From Thereva unica (Eukaryota > Arthropoda > Insecta > Diptera > Therevidae), in assembly GCA_949987705.1 (NCBI GenBank), contig OX465286.1, positions 11,017,092 through 11,081,091 of the forward strand: DNA of 64,000 nucleotides, given 5' to 3'. The notes under the pieces were generated by a model, which made no database searches, had not been told where the DNA came from, and saw only the letters and a program-made list of their open reading frames with translations. This document shows positions 33,621-46,348 of this stretch, one piece after another (position 1 is the first letter of the stretch; the number at the start of each line of letters is the position of its first letter). The position numbers and the translations under genes are program-made.

Positions 33621-35175
33621 TTAAGATCCCAGCACTTTCGTGAAATCGACCAAAAATATCCCAAGGGGTACCCCTTTGAAAATTTTCCGGTTTTGGGAAA
33701 ATTCTGAAGTGGCCCTTTTTTGGATGGGAAATTGTTAGGGACCTCCCAGGGAGGCTGTGAATTCAATCCCACCCAGGGCTGACCAGTATTTCCCGAGATA
33801 ATGGGCATTCTGCAGCCCCCCTTGGGGAAATCACAAAAGAGGGGATAACTCCCGAACCCCTTGGAATTTCTGGACCAAATCAAGTGCGCTGAACTCGGGG
33901 GAGCGAGCCCTTTCCAACGATACCCCATTCATTAAGATCCCAGCACTTTCGTGAAATCGACCAAAAATATCCCAAGGGGTACCCCTTTGAAAATTTTCAG
34001 GTTTTGGGAAAATTCTGAAGTGGCCCTTTTTTGGATGGGAAATTGTTAAGGACCTCCCAGGGAGGCTGTGAATTCAATCCCACCCAGGGCTGACCAGTAT
34101 TTCCCGAGATAATGGGCATTCTGCAGCCCCCCTTGGGGAAATCACAAAAGAAGGGATAACTCCCGAACCCCTTGGAATATCTGGACCAAATCAAGTGCGC
34201 TGAACTCGGGGGAGCGAGCCCTTTCCAACGATACCCCATTCATTAAGATCCCAGCACTTTCGTGAAATCGACCAAAAATATCCCAAGGGGTACCCCTTTG
34301 AAAATTTTCCGGTTTTGGGAAAATTCTGAAGTGGCCCTTTTTTGGATGGGAAATTGTTAGGGACCTCCCAGGGAGGCTGTGAATTCAATCCCACCCAGGG
34401 CTGACCAGTATTTCCCGAGATAATGGGCATTCTGCAGCCCCCCTTGGGGAAATCACAAAAGAGGGGATAACTCCCGAACCCCTTGGAATTTCTGGACCAA
34501 ATCAAGTGCGCTGAACTCGGGGGAGCGAGCCCTTTCCAACGATACCCCATTCATTAAGATCCCAGCACTTTCGTGAAATCGACCAAAAATATCCCAAGGG
34601 GTACCCCTTTGAAAATTTTCCGGTTTTGGGAAAATTCTGGAGTGGCCCTTTTTTGGATGGGAAATTGTTAGGGACCTCCCAGGGAGGCTGTGAATTCAAT
34701 CCCACCCAGGGCTGACCAGTATTTCCCGAGATAATGGGCATTCTGCAGCCCCCCTTGGGGAAATCACAAAAGAAGGGATAACTCCCGAACCCCTTGGAAT
34801 ATCTGGACCAAATCAAGTGCGCTGAACTCGGGGGAGCGAGCCCTTTCCAACGATACCCCATTCATTAAGATCCCAGCACTTTCGTGAAATCGACCAAAAA
34901 TATCCCAAGGGGTACCCCTTTGAAAATTTTCCGGTTTTGGGAAAATTCTGGAGTGGCCCTTTTTTGGATGGGAAATTGTTAGGGACCTCCCAGGGAGGCT
35001 GTGAATTCAATCCCACCCAGGGCTGACCAGTATTTCCTGAGATAATGGGCATTCTGTAGCCCCCCTTGGGGAAATCACAAAAGAGGGGATAACTCCCGAA
35101 CCCCTTGGAATTTCTGGACCAAATCAAGTGCGCTGAACTCGGGGGAGCGAGCCCTTTCCAACGATACCCCATTCA
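33621..35175 (+). repeat. 622-bp periodicity with AGAAGGGATAAC / GGAATATCTGG marker
   Basis: The linked variants 'AAAAGAAGGGATAAC' and 'GGAATATCTGG' occur near 34151 and again 622 bp later near 34773, in the units at 33932 and 34554. GGAATATCTGG alone also occurs at about 32310. This points to a two-unit duplication. Confidence 0.7.
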
Positions 35176-37352
35176 TTAAGATCCCAGCACTTTCGTGAAA
35201 TCGACCAAAAATATCCCAAGGGGTACCCCTTTGAAAATTTTCCGGTTTTGGGAAAATTCTGGAGTGGCCCTTTTTTGGATGGGAAATTGTTAGGGAACTC
35301 CCAGGGAGGCTGTGAATTCAATCCCACCCAGGGCTGACCAGTATTTCCCGAGATAATGGGCATTCTGCAGCCCCCCTTGGGGAAATCACAAAAGAGGGGA
35401 TAACTCCCGAACCCCTTGGAATTTCTGGACCAAATCAAGTGCGCTGAACTCGGGGGAGCGAGCCCTTTCCAACGATACCCCATTCATTAAGATCCCAGCA
35501 CTTTCGTGAAATCGACCAAAAATATCCCAAGGGGTACCCCTTTGAAAATTTTCCGGTTTTGGGAAAATTCTGGAGTGCCCCTTTTTTGGATGGGAAATTG
35601 TTAGGGACCTCCCAGGGAGGCTGTGAATTCAATCCCACCCAGGGCTGACCAGTATTTCCCGAGATAATGGGCATTCTGCAGCCCCACTTGGGGAAATCAC
35701 AAAAGAGGGGATAACTCCCGAACCCCTTGGAATTTCTGGACCAAATCAAGTGCGCTGAACTCGGGGGAGCGAGCCCTTTCCAACGATACCCCATTCATTA
35801 AGATCCCAGCACTTTCGTGAAATCGACCAAAAATATCCCAAGGGGTACCCCTTTGAAAATTTTCCGGCTTTGGGAAAATTCTGAAGTGGCCCTTTTTTGG
35901 ATGGGAAATTGTTAGGGACCTCCCAGGGAGGCTGTGAATTCAATCCCACCCAGGGCTGACCAGTATTTCCCGAGATAATGGGCATTCTGCAGCCCCCCTT
36001 GGGGAAATCACAAAAGAGGGGATAACTCCCGAACCCCTTGGAATTTCTGGACCAAATCAAGTGCGCTGAACTCGGGGGAGCGAGCCCTTTCCAACGATAC
36101 CCCATTCATTAAGATCCCAGCACTTTCGTGAAATCGACCAAAAATATCCCAAGGGGTACCCCTTTGAAAATTTTCCGGTTTTGGGAAAATTCTGGAGTGC
36201 CCCTTTTTTGGATGGGAAATTGTTAGGGACCTCCCAGGGAGGCTGTGAATTCAATCCCACCCAGGGCTGACCAGTATTTCCCGAGATAATGGGCATTCTG
36301 CAGCCCCCCTTGGGGAAATCACAAAAGAGGGGATAACTCCCGAACCCCTTGGAATTTCTGGACCAAATCAAGTGCGCTGAACTCGGGGGAGCGAGCCCTT
36401 TCCAACGATACCCCATTCATTAAGATCCCATCACTTTCGTGAAATCGACCAAAAATATCCCAAGGGGTACCCCTTTGAAAATTTTCCGGTTTTGGGAAAA
36501 TTCTGGAGTGCCCCTTTTTTGGATGGGAAATTGTTAGGGACCTCCCAGGGAGGCTGTGAATTCAATCCCACGCAGGGCTGACCAGTATTTCCCGAGATAA
36601 TGGGCATTCTGCAGCCCCCCTTGGGGAAATCACAAAAGAGGGGATAACTCCCGAACCCCTTGGAATTTCTGGACCAAATCAAGTGCGCTGAACTCGGGGG
36701 AGCGAGCCCTTTCCAACGATACCCCATTCATTAAGATCCCAGCACTTTCGTGAAATCGACCAAAAATATCCCAAGGGGTACCCCTTTGAAAATTTTCCGG
36801 TTTTGGGAAAATTCTGGAGTGGCCCTTTTTTGGATGGGAAATTGTTAGGGACCTCCCAGGGAGGCTGTGAATTCAATCCCACCCAGGGCTGACCAGTATT
36901 TCCCGAGATAATGGGCATTCTGCAGCCCCCCTTGGGGAAATCACAAAAGAGGGGATAACTCCCGAACCCCTTGGAATTTCTGCACCAAATCAAGTGCGCT
37001 GAACTCGGGGGAGCGAGCCCTTTCCAACGATATCCCATTCATTAAGATCCCAGCACTTTCGTGAAATCGACCAAAAATATCCCAAGGGGTACCCCTTTGA
37101 AAATTTTCCGGTTTTGGGAAAATTCTGAAGTGGCCCTTTTTTGGATGGGAAATTGTTAGGGACCTCCCAGGGTGGCTGTGAATTCAATCCCACCCAGGGC
37201 TGACCAGTATTTCCCGAGATAATGGGCATTCTGCAGCCCCCCTTGGGGAAATCACAAAAGAGGGGATAACTCCCGAACCCCTTGGAATTTCTGGACCAAA
37301 TCAAGTGCGCTGAACTCGGGGGAGCGAGCCCTTTCCAACGATACCCCATTCA

Positions 37353-37974
37353 TTAAGATCCCAGCTCTTTCGTGAAATCGACCAAAAATATCCCAAGGGG
37401 TACCCCTTTGAAAATTTTCCGGTTTTGGGAAAATTCTGGAGTGGCCCTTTTTTGGATGGGAAATTGTTAGGGACCTCCCAGGGAGGCTGTGAATTCAATC
37501 CCACCTCGGGCTGACCAGTATTTCCCGAGATAATGGGCATTCTGCAGCCCCCCTTGGGGAAATCACAAAAGAGGGGATAACTCCCGAACCCCTTGGAATT
37601 TCTGCACCAAATCAAGTGCGCTGAACTCGGGGGAGCGAGCCCTTTCCAACGATACCCCATTCATTAAGATCCCAGCACTTTCGTGAAATCGACCAAAAAT
37701 ATCCCAAGGGGTACCCCTTTGAAAATTTTCCGGTTTTGGGAAAATTCTGGAGTGGCCCTTTTTTGGATGGGAAATTGTTAGGGACCTCCCAGGGAGGCTG
37801 TGAATTCAATCCCACCTCGGGCTGACCAGTATTTCCCGAGATAATGGGCATTCTGCAGCCCCCCTTGGGGAAATCACAAAAGAGGGGATAACTCCCGAAC
37901 CCCTTGGAATTTCTGCACCAAATCAAGTGCGCTGAACTCGGGGGAGCGAGCCCTTTCCAACGATATCCCATTTA
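37353..37974 (+). repeat. Adjacent near-identical pair of units
   Basis: The units at 37353 and 37664 share G87/TC154 with 'TTCTGCACC' and G280. They differ mainly by 'AGCTCTTTCG' versus 'AGCACTTTCG'. This is a single-unit tandem duplication. Confidence 0.7.
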
Positions 37975-40149
37975 TTAAGATCCCAGCACTTTCGTGAAAT
38001 CGACCAAAAATATCTCAAGGGGTACCCCTTTGAAAATTTTCCGGTTTTGGGAAAATTCTGAAGTGGCCCTTTTTTGGATGGGAAATTGTTAGGGACCTCC
38101 CAGGGAGGCTGTGAATTCAATCCCACCCAGGGCTGACCAGTATTTCCCGAGATAATGGGCATTCTGCAGCCCCCCTTGGGGAAATCACAAAAGAGGGGAT
38201 AACTCCCGAACCCCTTGGAATTTCTGGACCAAATCAAGTGCGCTGAACTCGGGGGAGCGAGCCCTTTCCAACGATACCCCATTCATTAAGATCCCAGCAC
38301 TTTCGTGAAATCGACCAAAAATATCCCAAGGGGTACCCCTTTGAAAATTTTCCGGTTTTGGGAAAATTCTGAAGTGGCCCTTTTTTGGATGGGAAATTGT
38401 TAGGGACCTCCCAGGGAGGCTGTGAATTCAATCCCACCCAGGGCTGACCAGTATTTCCTGAGATAATGGGCATTCTGTAGCCCCCCTTGGGGAAATCACA
38501 AAAGAGGGGATAACTCCCGAACCCCTTGGAATTTCTGGACCAAATCAAGTGCGCTGAACTCGGGAGAGCGAGCCCTTTCCAACGATACCCCATTCATTAA
38601 GATCCCAGCACTTTCGTGAAATCGACCAAAAATATCCCAAGGGGTACCCCTTTGAAAATTTTCCGGTTTTGGGAAAATTCTGGAGTGACCCTTTTTTGGA
38701 TGGGAAATTGTTAGGGACCTCCCAGGGAGGCTGTGAATTCAATCCCACCTCGGGCTGACCAGTATTTCCCGAGATAATGGGCATTCTGCAGCCCCCCTTG
38801 GGGAAATCACAAAAGAGGGGATAACTCCCGAACCCCTTGGAATTTCCGGACCAAATCAAGTGCGCTGAACTCGGGAGAGCGAGCCCTTTCCAACGATACC
38901 CCATTCATTAAGATCCCAGCACTTTCGTGAAATCGACCAAAAATATCCCCAGGGGTACCCCTTTGAAAATTTTCCGGTTTTGGGAAAATTCTGGAGTGGC
39001 CCTTTTTTGGATGGGAAATTGTTAGGGACCTCCCAGGGAGGCTGTGAATTCAATCCCACCTCGGGCTGACCAGTATTTCCCGAGATAATGGGCATTCTGT
39101 AGCCCCCCTTGGGGAAATCACAAAAGAGGGGATAACTCCCGAACCCCTTGGAATTTCTGCACCAAATCAAGTGCGCTGAACTCGGGGGAGCGAGCCCTTT
39201 CCAACGATACCCCATTCATTAAGATCCCAGCACTTTCGTGAAATCGACCAAAAATATCCCAAGGGTACCCCTTTGAAAATTTTCCGGTTTTGGGAAAATT
39301 CTGGAGTGCCCCTTTTTTGGATGGGAAATTGTTAGGGACCTCCCAGGGAGGCTGTGAATTCAATCCCACCCAGGGCTGACCAGTATTTCCCGAGATAATG
39401 GGCATTCTGCAGCCCCCCTTGGGGAAATCACAAAAGAGGGGATAACTCCCGAACCCCTTGGAATTTCTGCACCAAATCAAGTGCGCTGAACTCGGGGGAG
39501 CGAGCCCTTTCCAACGATACCCCATTCATTAAGATCCCAGCACTTTCGTGAAATCGACCAAAAATATCCCAAGGGGTACCCCTTTGAAAATTTTCCGGTT
39601 TTGGGAAAATTCTGAAGTGCCCCTTTTTTGGATGGGAAATTGTTAGGGACCTCCCAGGGAGGCTGTGAATTCAATCCCACCCAGGGCTGACCAGTATTTC
39701 CCGAGATAATGGGCATTCTGCAGCCCCCCTTGGGTAAATCACAAAAGAGGGGATAACTCCCGAACCCCTTGGAATTTCTGGACCAAATCAAGTGCGCTGA
39801 ACTCGGGGGAGCGAGCCCTTTCCAACGATACCCCATTCATTAAGATCCCAGCACTTTCGTGAAATCGACCAAAAATATCCCAAGGGGTACCCCTTTGAAA
39901 ATTTTCCGGTTTTGGGAAAATTCTGAAGTGGCCCTTTTTGGATGGGAAATTGTTAGGGACCTCCCAGGGAGGCTGTGAATTCAATCCCACCCAGGGCTGA
40001 CCAGTATTTCCCGAGATAATGGGCATTCTGCAGCCCCCCTTGGGGAAATCACAAAAGAGGGGATAACTCCCGAACCCCTTGGAATTTCTGGACCAAATCA
40101 AGTGCGCTGAACTCGGGAGAGCGAGCCCTTTCCAACGATACCCCATTCA

Positions 40150-40439
40150 TTAAGATCCCAGCACTTTCGTGAAATCGACCAAAAATATCCCTTTCCGGTT
40201 TTGGGAAAATTCTGGAGTGCCCCTTTTTTGGATGGGAAATTGTTAGGGACCTCCCAGGGAGGCTGTGAATTCAATCCCACCCCGGGCTGACCAGTATTTC
40301 CCGAGATAATGGGCATTCTGCAGCCCCCCTTGGGGAAATCACAAAAGAGGGGATAACTCCCGAACCCCTTGGAATTTCTGGACCAAATCAAGTGCGCTGA
40401 ACTCGGGGGAGCGAGCCCTTTCCAACGATACCCCATTCA
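40150..40439 (+). repeat. 290-bp monomer with 21-bp deletion
   Basis: AAATATCCC joins directly to TTTCCGG. The deletion removes the whole 14-bp palindrome and a few bases after it. Confidence 0.9.
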
Positions 40440-41061
40440 TTAAGATCCCAGCACTTTCGTGAAATCGACCAAAAATATCCCAAGGGGTACCCCTTTGAAA
40501 ATTTTCCGGTTTTGGGAAAATTCTGGAGTGGCCCTTTTTTGGATGGGAAATTGTTAGGGACCTCCCAGGGAGGCTGTGAATTCAATCCCACCTCGGGCTG
40601 ACCAGTATTTCCCGAGATAATGGGCATTCTGCAGCCCCCCTTGGGGAAATCACAAAAGAGGGGATAACTCCCGAACCCCTTGGAATTTCCGGACCAAATC
40701 AAGTGCGCTGAACTCGGGGGAGCGAGCCCTTTCCAACGATACCCCATTCATTAAGATCCCAGCACTTTCGTGAAATCGACCAAAAATATCCCGAGGGGTA
40801 CCCCTTTGAAAATTTTCCGGTTTTGGGAAAATTCTGGGGTGGCCCTTTTTTGGATGGGAAATTGTTAGGGACCTCCCAGGGAGGCTGTGAATTCAATCCC
40901 ACCCAGGGCTGACCAGTATTTCCTGAGATAATGGGCATTCTGTAGCCCCCCTTGGGGAAATCACAAAAGAGGGGATAACTCCCGAACCCCTTGGAATTTC
41001 TGGACCAAATCAAGTGCGCTGAACTCGGGAGAGCGTGCCCTTTCCAACGATACCCCATTCA

Positions 41062-42305
41062 TTAAGATCCCAGCACTTTCGTGAAATCGACCAAAAATAT
41101 CCCAAGGGGTACCCCTTTGAAAATTTTCCGGTTTTGGGAAAATTCTGGAGTGGCCCTTTTTTGGATGGGAAATTGTTAGGGACCTCCCAGGGAGGCTGTG
41201 AATTCAATCCCACCCAGGGCTGACCAGTATTTCCTGAGATAATGGGCATTCTGTAGCCCCCCTTGGGGAAATCATAAAAGAGGGGATAACTCCCGAACCC
41301 CTTGGAATTTCCGGACCAAATTAAGTGCGCGGAACTCGGGAGAGCGAGCCCTTTCCAACGATACCCCATTCATTAAGATCCCAGCACTTTCGTGAAATCG
41401 ACCAAAAATTTCCCAAGGGGTACCCCTTTGAAAATTTTCCGGTTTTGGGAAAATTCTGGGGTGGCCCTTTTTTGGATGGGAAATTGTTAGGGACCTCCCA
41501 GGGAGGCTGTGAATTCAATCCCACCCAGGGCTGACCAGTATTTCCTGAGATAATGGGCATTCTGTAGCCCCCCTTGGGGAAATCACAAAAGAGGGGATAA
41601 CTCCCGAACCCCTTGGAATTTCCGGACCAAATTAAGTGCGCGGAACTCGGGAGAGCGAGCCCTTTCCAACGATACCCCATTCATTAAGATCCCAGCACTT
41701 TCGTGAAATCGACCAAAAATATCCCGAGGGGTACCCCTTTGAAAATTTTCCGGTTTTGGGAAAATTCTGGAGTGGCCCTTTTTTGGATGGGAAATTGTTA
41801 GGGACCTCCCAGGGAGGCTGTGAATTCAATCCCACCCAGGGCTGACCAGTATTTCCTGAGATAATGGGCATTCTGTAGCCCCCCTTGGGGAAATCACAAA
41901 AGAGGGGATAACTCCCGAACCCCTTGGAATTTCCGGACCAAATTAAGTGCGCGGAACTCGGGAGAGCGAGCCCTTTCCAACGATACCCCATTCATTAAGA
42001 TCCCAGCACTTTCGTGAAATCGACCAAAAATATCCCAAGGGGTACCCCTTTGAAAATTTTCCGGTTTTGGGAAAATTCTGGAGTGGCCCTTTTTTGGATG
42101 GGAAATTGTTAGGGACCTCCCAGGGAGGCTGTGAATTCAATCCCACCCAGGGCTGACCAGTATTTCCTGAGATAATGGGCATTCTGTAGCCCCCCTTGGG
42201 GAAATCACAAAAGAGGGGATAACTCCCGAACCCCTTGGAATTTCCGGACCAAATTAAGTGCGCGGAACTCGGGAGAGCGTGCCCTTTCCAACGATACCCC
42301 ATTCA
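41062..42305 (+). repeat. Four-unit run ending in GCGCGGAACTCGG
   Basis: The units at 41062, 41373, 41684 and 41995 share T174, T193 and the linked 'AAATTAAGTGCGCGGAACTC' end. The same end variant appears singly elsewhere (for example about 4863, 46919, 47850, 48160 and 56245). This is a local single-unit amplification with a few point differences. Confidence 0.8.
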
Positions 42306-42616
42306 TTAAGATCCCAGCACTTTCGTGAAATCGACCAAAAATATCCCAAGGGGTACCCCTTTGAAAATTTTCCGGTTTTGGGAAAATTCTGGAGTGGCCC
42401 TTTTTTGGATGGGAAATTGTTAGGGACCTCCCAGGGAGGCTGTGAATTCAATCCCACCTCGGGCTGACCAGTATTTCCCGAGATAATGGGCATTCTGCAG
42501 CCCCCCTTGGGGAAATCACAAAAGAGGGGATAACTCCCGAACCCCTTGGAATTTCCGGACCAAATCAAGTGCGCTGAACTCGGGAGAGCGAGCCCTTTCC
42601 AACGATACCCCATTCA

Positions 42617-44793
42617 TTAAGATCCCAGCACTTTCGTGAAATCGACCAAAAATATCCCGAGGGGTACCCCTTTGAAAATTTTCCGGTTTTGGGAAAATTC
42701 TGAAGTGGCCCTTTTTTGGATGGGAAATTGTTAGGGACCTCCCAGGGAGGCTGTGAATTCAATCCCACCCAGGGCTGACCAGTATTTCCTGAGATAATGG
42801 GCATTCTGTAGCCCCCCTTGGGGAAATCACAAAAGAGGGGATAACTCCCGAACCCCTTGGAATTTCTGGACCAAATCAAGTGCGCTGAACTCGGGAGAGC
42901 GAGCCCTTTCCAACGATACCCCATTCATTAAGATCCCAGCACTTTCGTGAAATCGACCAAAAATATCCCGAGGGGTACCCCTTTGAAAATTTTCCGGTTT
43001 TGGGAAAATTCTGGAGTGGCCCTTTTTTGGATGGGAAATTGTTAGGGACCTCCCAGGGAGGCTGTGAATTCAATCCCACCCAGGGCTGACCAGTATTTCC
43101 TGAGATAATGGGCATTCTGTAGCCCCCCTTGGGGAAATCACAAAAGAGAGGATAACTCCCGAACCCCTTGGAATTTCCGGACCAAATCAAGTGCGCTGAA
43201 CTCGGGAGAGCGAGCCCTTTCCAACGATACCCCATTCATTAAGATCCCAGCACTTTCGTGAAATCGACCAAAAATATCCCGAGGGGTACCCCTTTGAAAA
43301 TTTTCCGGTTTTGGGAAAATTCTGGAGTGGCCCTTTTTTGGATGGGAAATTGTTAGGGACCTCCCAGGGAGGCTGTGAATTCAATCCCACCCAGGGCTGA
43401 CCAGTATTTCCTGAGATAATGGGCATTCTGTAGCCCCCCTTGGGGAAATCACAAAAGAGAGGATAACTCCCGAACCCCTTGGAAATTCCGGACCAAATCA
43501 AGTGCGCTGAACTCGGGAGAGCGAGCCCTTTCCAACGATACCCCATTCATTAAGATCCCAGCACTTTCGTGAAATCGACCAAAAATATCCCGAGGGGTAC
43601 CCCTTTGAAAATTTTCCGGTTTTGGGAAAATTCTGGAGTGGCCCTTTTTTGCATGGGAAATTGTTAGGGACCTCCCAGGGAGGCTGTGAATTCAATCCCA
43701 CCCAGGGCTGACCAGTATTTCCTGAGATAATGGGCATTCTGTAGCCCCCCTTGGGGAAATCACAAAAGAGAGGATAACTCCCGAACCCCTTGGAATTTCT
43801 GGACCAAATCAAGTGCGCTGAACTCGGGAGAGCGAGCCCTTTCCAACCATACCCCATTCATTAAGATCCCAGCACTTTCGTGAAATCGACCAAAAATATC
43901 CCGAGGGGTACCCCTTTGAAAATTTTCCGGTTTTGGGAAAATTCTGGAGTGGCCCTTTTTTGGATGGGAAATTGTTAGGGACCTCCCAGGGAGGCTGTGA
44001 ATTCAATCCCACCTCGGGCTGACCAGTATTTCCCGAGATAATGGGCATTCTGCAGCCCCCCTTGGGGAAATCACAAAAGAGGGGATAACTCCCGAACCCC
44101 TTGGAATTTCCGGACCAAATCAAGTGCGCTGAACTCGGGAGAGCGAGCCCTTTCCAACGATACCCCATTCATTAAGATCCCAGCACTTTCGTGAAATCGA
44201 CCAAAAATATCCCGAGGGGTACCCCTTTGAAAATTTTCCGGTTTTGGGAAAATTCTGGGGTGGCCCTTTTTTGGATGGGAAATTGTTAGGGACCTCCCAG
44301 GGAGGCTGTGAATTCAATCCCACCCAGGGCTGACCAGTATTTCCCGAGATAATGGGCCTTCTGCAGCCCCCCTTGGGGAAATCACAAAAGAGGGGATAAC
44401 TCCCGAACCCCTTGGAATTTCCGGACCAAATCAAGTGCGCTGAACTCGGGAGAGCGAGCCCTTTCCAACGATACCCCATTCATTAAGATCCCAGCACTTT
44501 CGTGAAATCGACCAAAAATATCCCGAGGGGTACCCCTTTGAAAATTTTCCGGTTTTGGGAAAATTCTGGAGTGGCCCTTTTTTGGATGGGAAATTGTTAG
44601 GGACCTCCCAGGGAGGCTGTGAATTCAATCCCACCTCGGGCTGACCAGTATTTCCCGAGATAATGGGCATTCTGCAGCCCCCCTTGGGGAAATCACAAAA
44701 GAGGGGATAACTCCCGAACCCCTTGGAATTTCTGGACCAAATCAAGTGCGCTGAACTCGGGAGAGCGAGCCCTTTCCAACGATACCCCATTCA
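42617..44793 (+). repeat. Subfamily run with CCCGAGGGGTACC
   Basis: Seven consecutive units (42617, 42928, 43239, 43550, 43861, 44172, 44483) carry A43-to-G. The units at 42928, 43239 and 43550 additionally share 'AAGAGAGGATAAC'. This change alters the outer pair of the palindrome. The same A43-to-G reappears in alternate or successive units at 50702-53189. Confidence 0.8.
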
Positions 44794-45104
44794 TTAAGAT
44801 CCCAGCACTTTCGTGAAATCGACCAAAAATATCCCAAGGGGTACCCCTTTGAAAATTTTCCGGTTTTGGGAAAATTCTGGAGTGCCCCTTTTTTGGATGG
44901 GAAATTGTTAGGGACCTCCCAGGGAGGCTGTGAATTCAATCCCACCTCGGGCTGACCAGTATTTCCCGAGATAATGGGCCTTCTGCAGCCCCCCTTGGGG
45001 AAATCACAAAAGAGGGGATAACTCCCGAACCCCTTGGAATTTCCGGACCAAATCAAGTGCGCTGAGCTCGGGAGAGCGAGCCCTTTCCAACGATACCCCA
45101 TTCA

Positions 45105-46348
45105 TTAAGATCTCAGCACTTTCGTGAAATCGACCAAAAATATCCCAAGGGGTACCCCTTTGAAAATTTTCCGGTTTTGGGAAAATTCTCAAGTGGCCCT
45201 TTCTTGGATGGGAAATTGTTAGGGACCTCCCAGGGAGGCTGTGAATTCAATCCCACCCAGGGCTGACCAGTATTTCCTGAGATAATGGGCATTCTGTAGC
45301 CCCCGTTGGGAAAATCACAAAAGAGGGGATAACTCCCGAACCCCTTGGAATTTCCGGACCAAATCAAGTGCGCTGAGCTCGGGAGAGCGAGCCCTTTCCA
45401 ACGATACCCCATTCATTAAGATCTCAGCACTTTCGTGAAATCGACCAAAAATATCCCAAGGGGTACCCCTTTGAAAATTTTCCGGTTTTGGGAAAATTCT
45501 CAAGTGGCCCTTTCTTGGATGGGAAATTGTTAGGGACCTCCCAGGGAGGCTGTGAATTCAATCCCACCCAGGGCTGACCAGTATTTCCTGAGATAATGGG
45601 CATTCTGTAGCCCCCGTTGGGAAAATCACAAAAGAGGGGATAACTCCCGAACCCCTTGGAATTTCCGGACCAAATCAAGTGCGCTGAGCTCGGGAGAGCG
45701 AGCCCTTTCCAACGATACCCCATTCATTAAGATCTCAGCACTTTCGTGAAATCGACCAAAAATATCCCAAGGGGTACCCCTTTGAAAATTTTCCGGTTTT
45801 GGGAAAATTCTCAAGTGGCCCTTTCTTGGATGGGAAATTGTTAGGGACCTCCCAGGGAGGCTGTGAATTCAATCCCACCCAGGGCTGACCAGTATTTCCT
45901 GAGATAATGGGCATTCTGTAGCCCCCGTTGGGAAAATCACAAAAGAGGGGATAACTCCCGAACCCCTTGGAATTTCCGGACCAAATCAAGTGCGCTGAGC
46001 TCGGGAGAGCGAGCCCTTTCCAACGATACCCCATTCATTAAGATCTCAGCACTTTCGTGAAATCGACCAAAAATATCCCAAGGGGTACCCCTTTGAAAAT
46101 TTTCCGGTTTTGGGAAAATTCTCAAGTGGCCCTTTCTTGGATGGGAAATTGTTAGGGACCTCCCAGGGAGGCTGTGAATTCAATCCCACCCAGGGCTGAC
46201 CAGTATTTCCTGAGATAATGGGCATTCTGTAGCCCCCGTTGGGAAAATCACAAAAGAGGGGATAACTCCCGAACCCCTTGGAATTTCCGGACCAAATCAA
46301 GTGCGCTGAACTCGGGAGAGCGAGCCCTTTCCAACGATACCCCATTCA
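45105..46348 (+). repeat. Four essentially identical 311-bp units (very recent amplification)
   Basis: The units at 45105, 45416, 45727 and 46038 all carry four linked variants found nowhere else in the window: 'AGATCTCAGC', 'ATTCTCAAGTGG', 'CCCTTTCTTGG' and 'CCCCGTTGGGAAAATC'. The preceding unit and the first three copies also end in 'GCTGAGCTCGG'. By eye I find no other difference between the copies. Confidence 0.93.
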
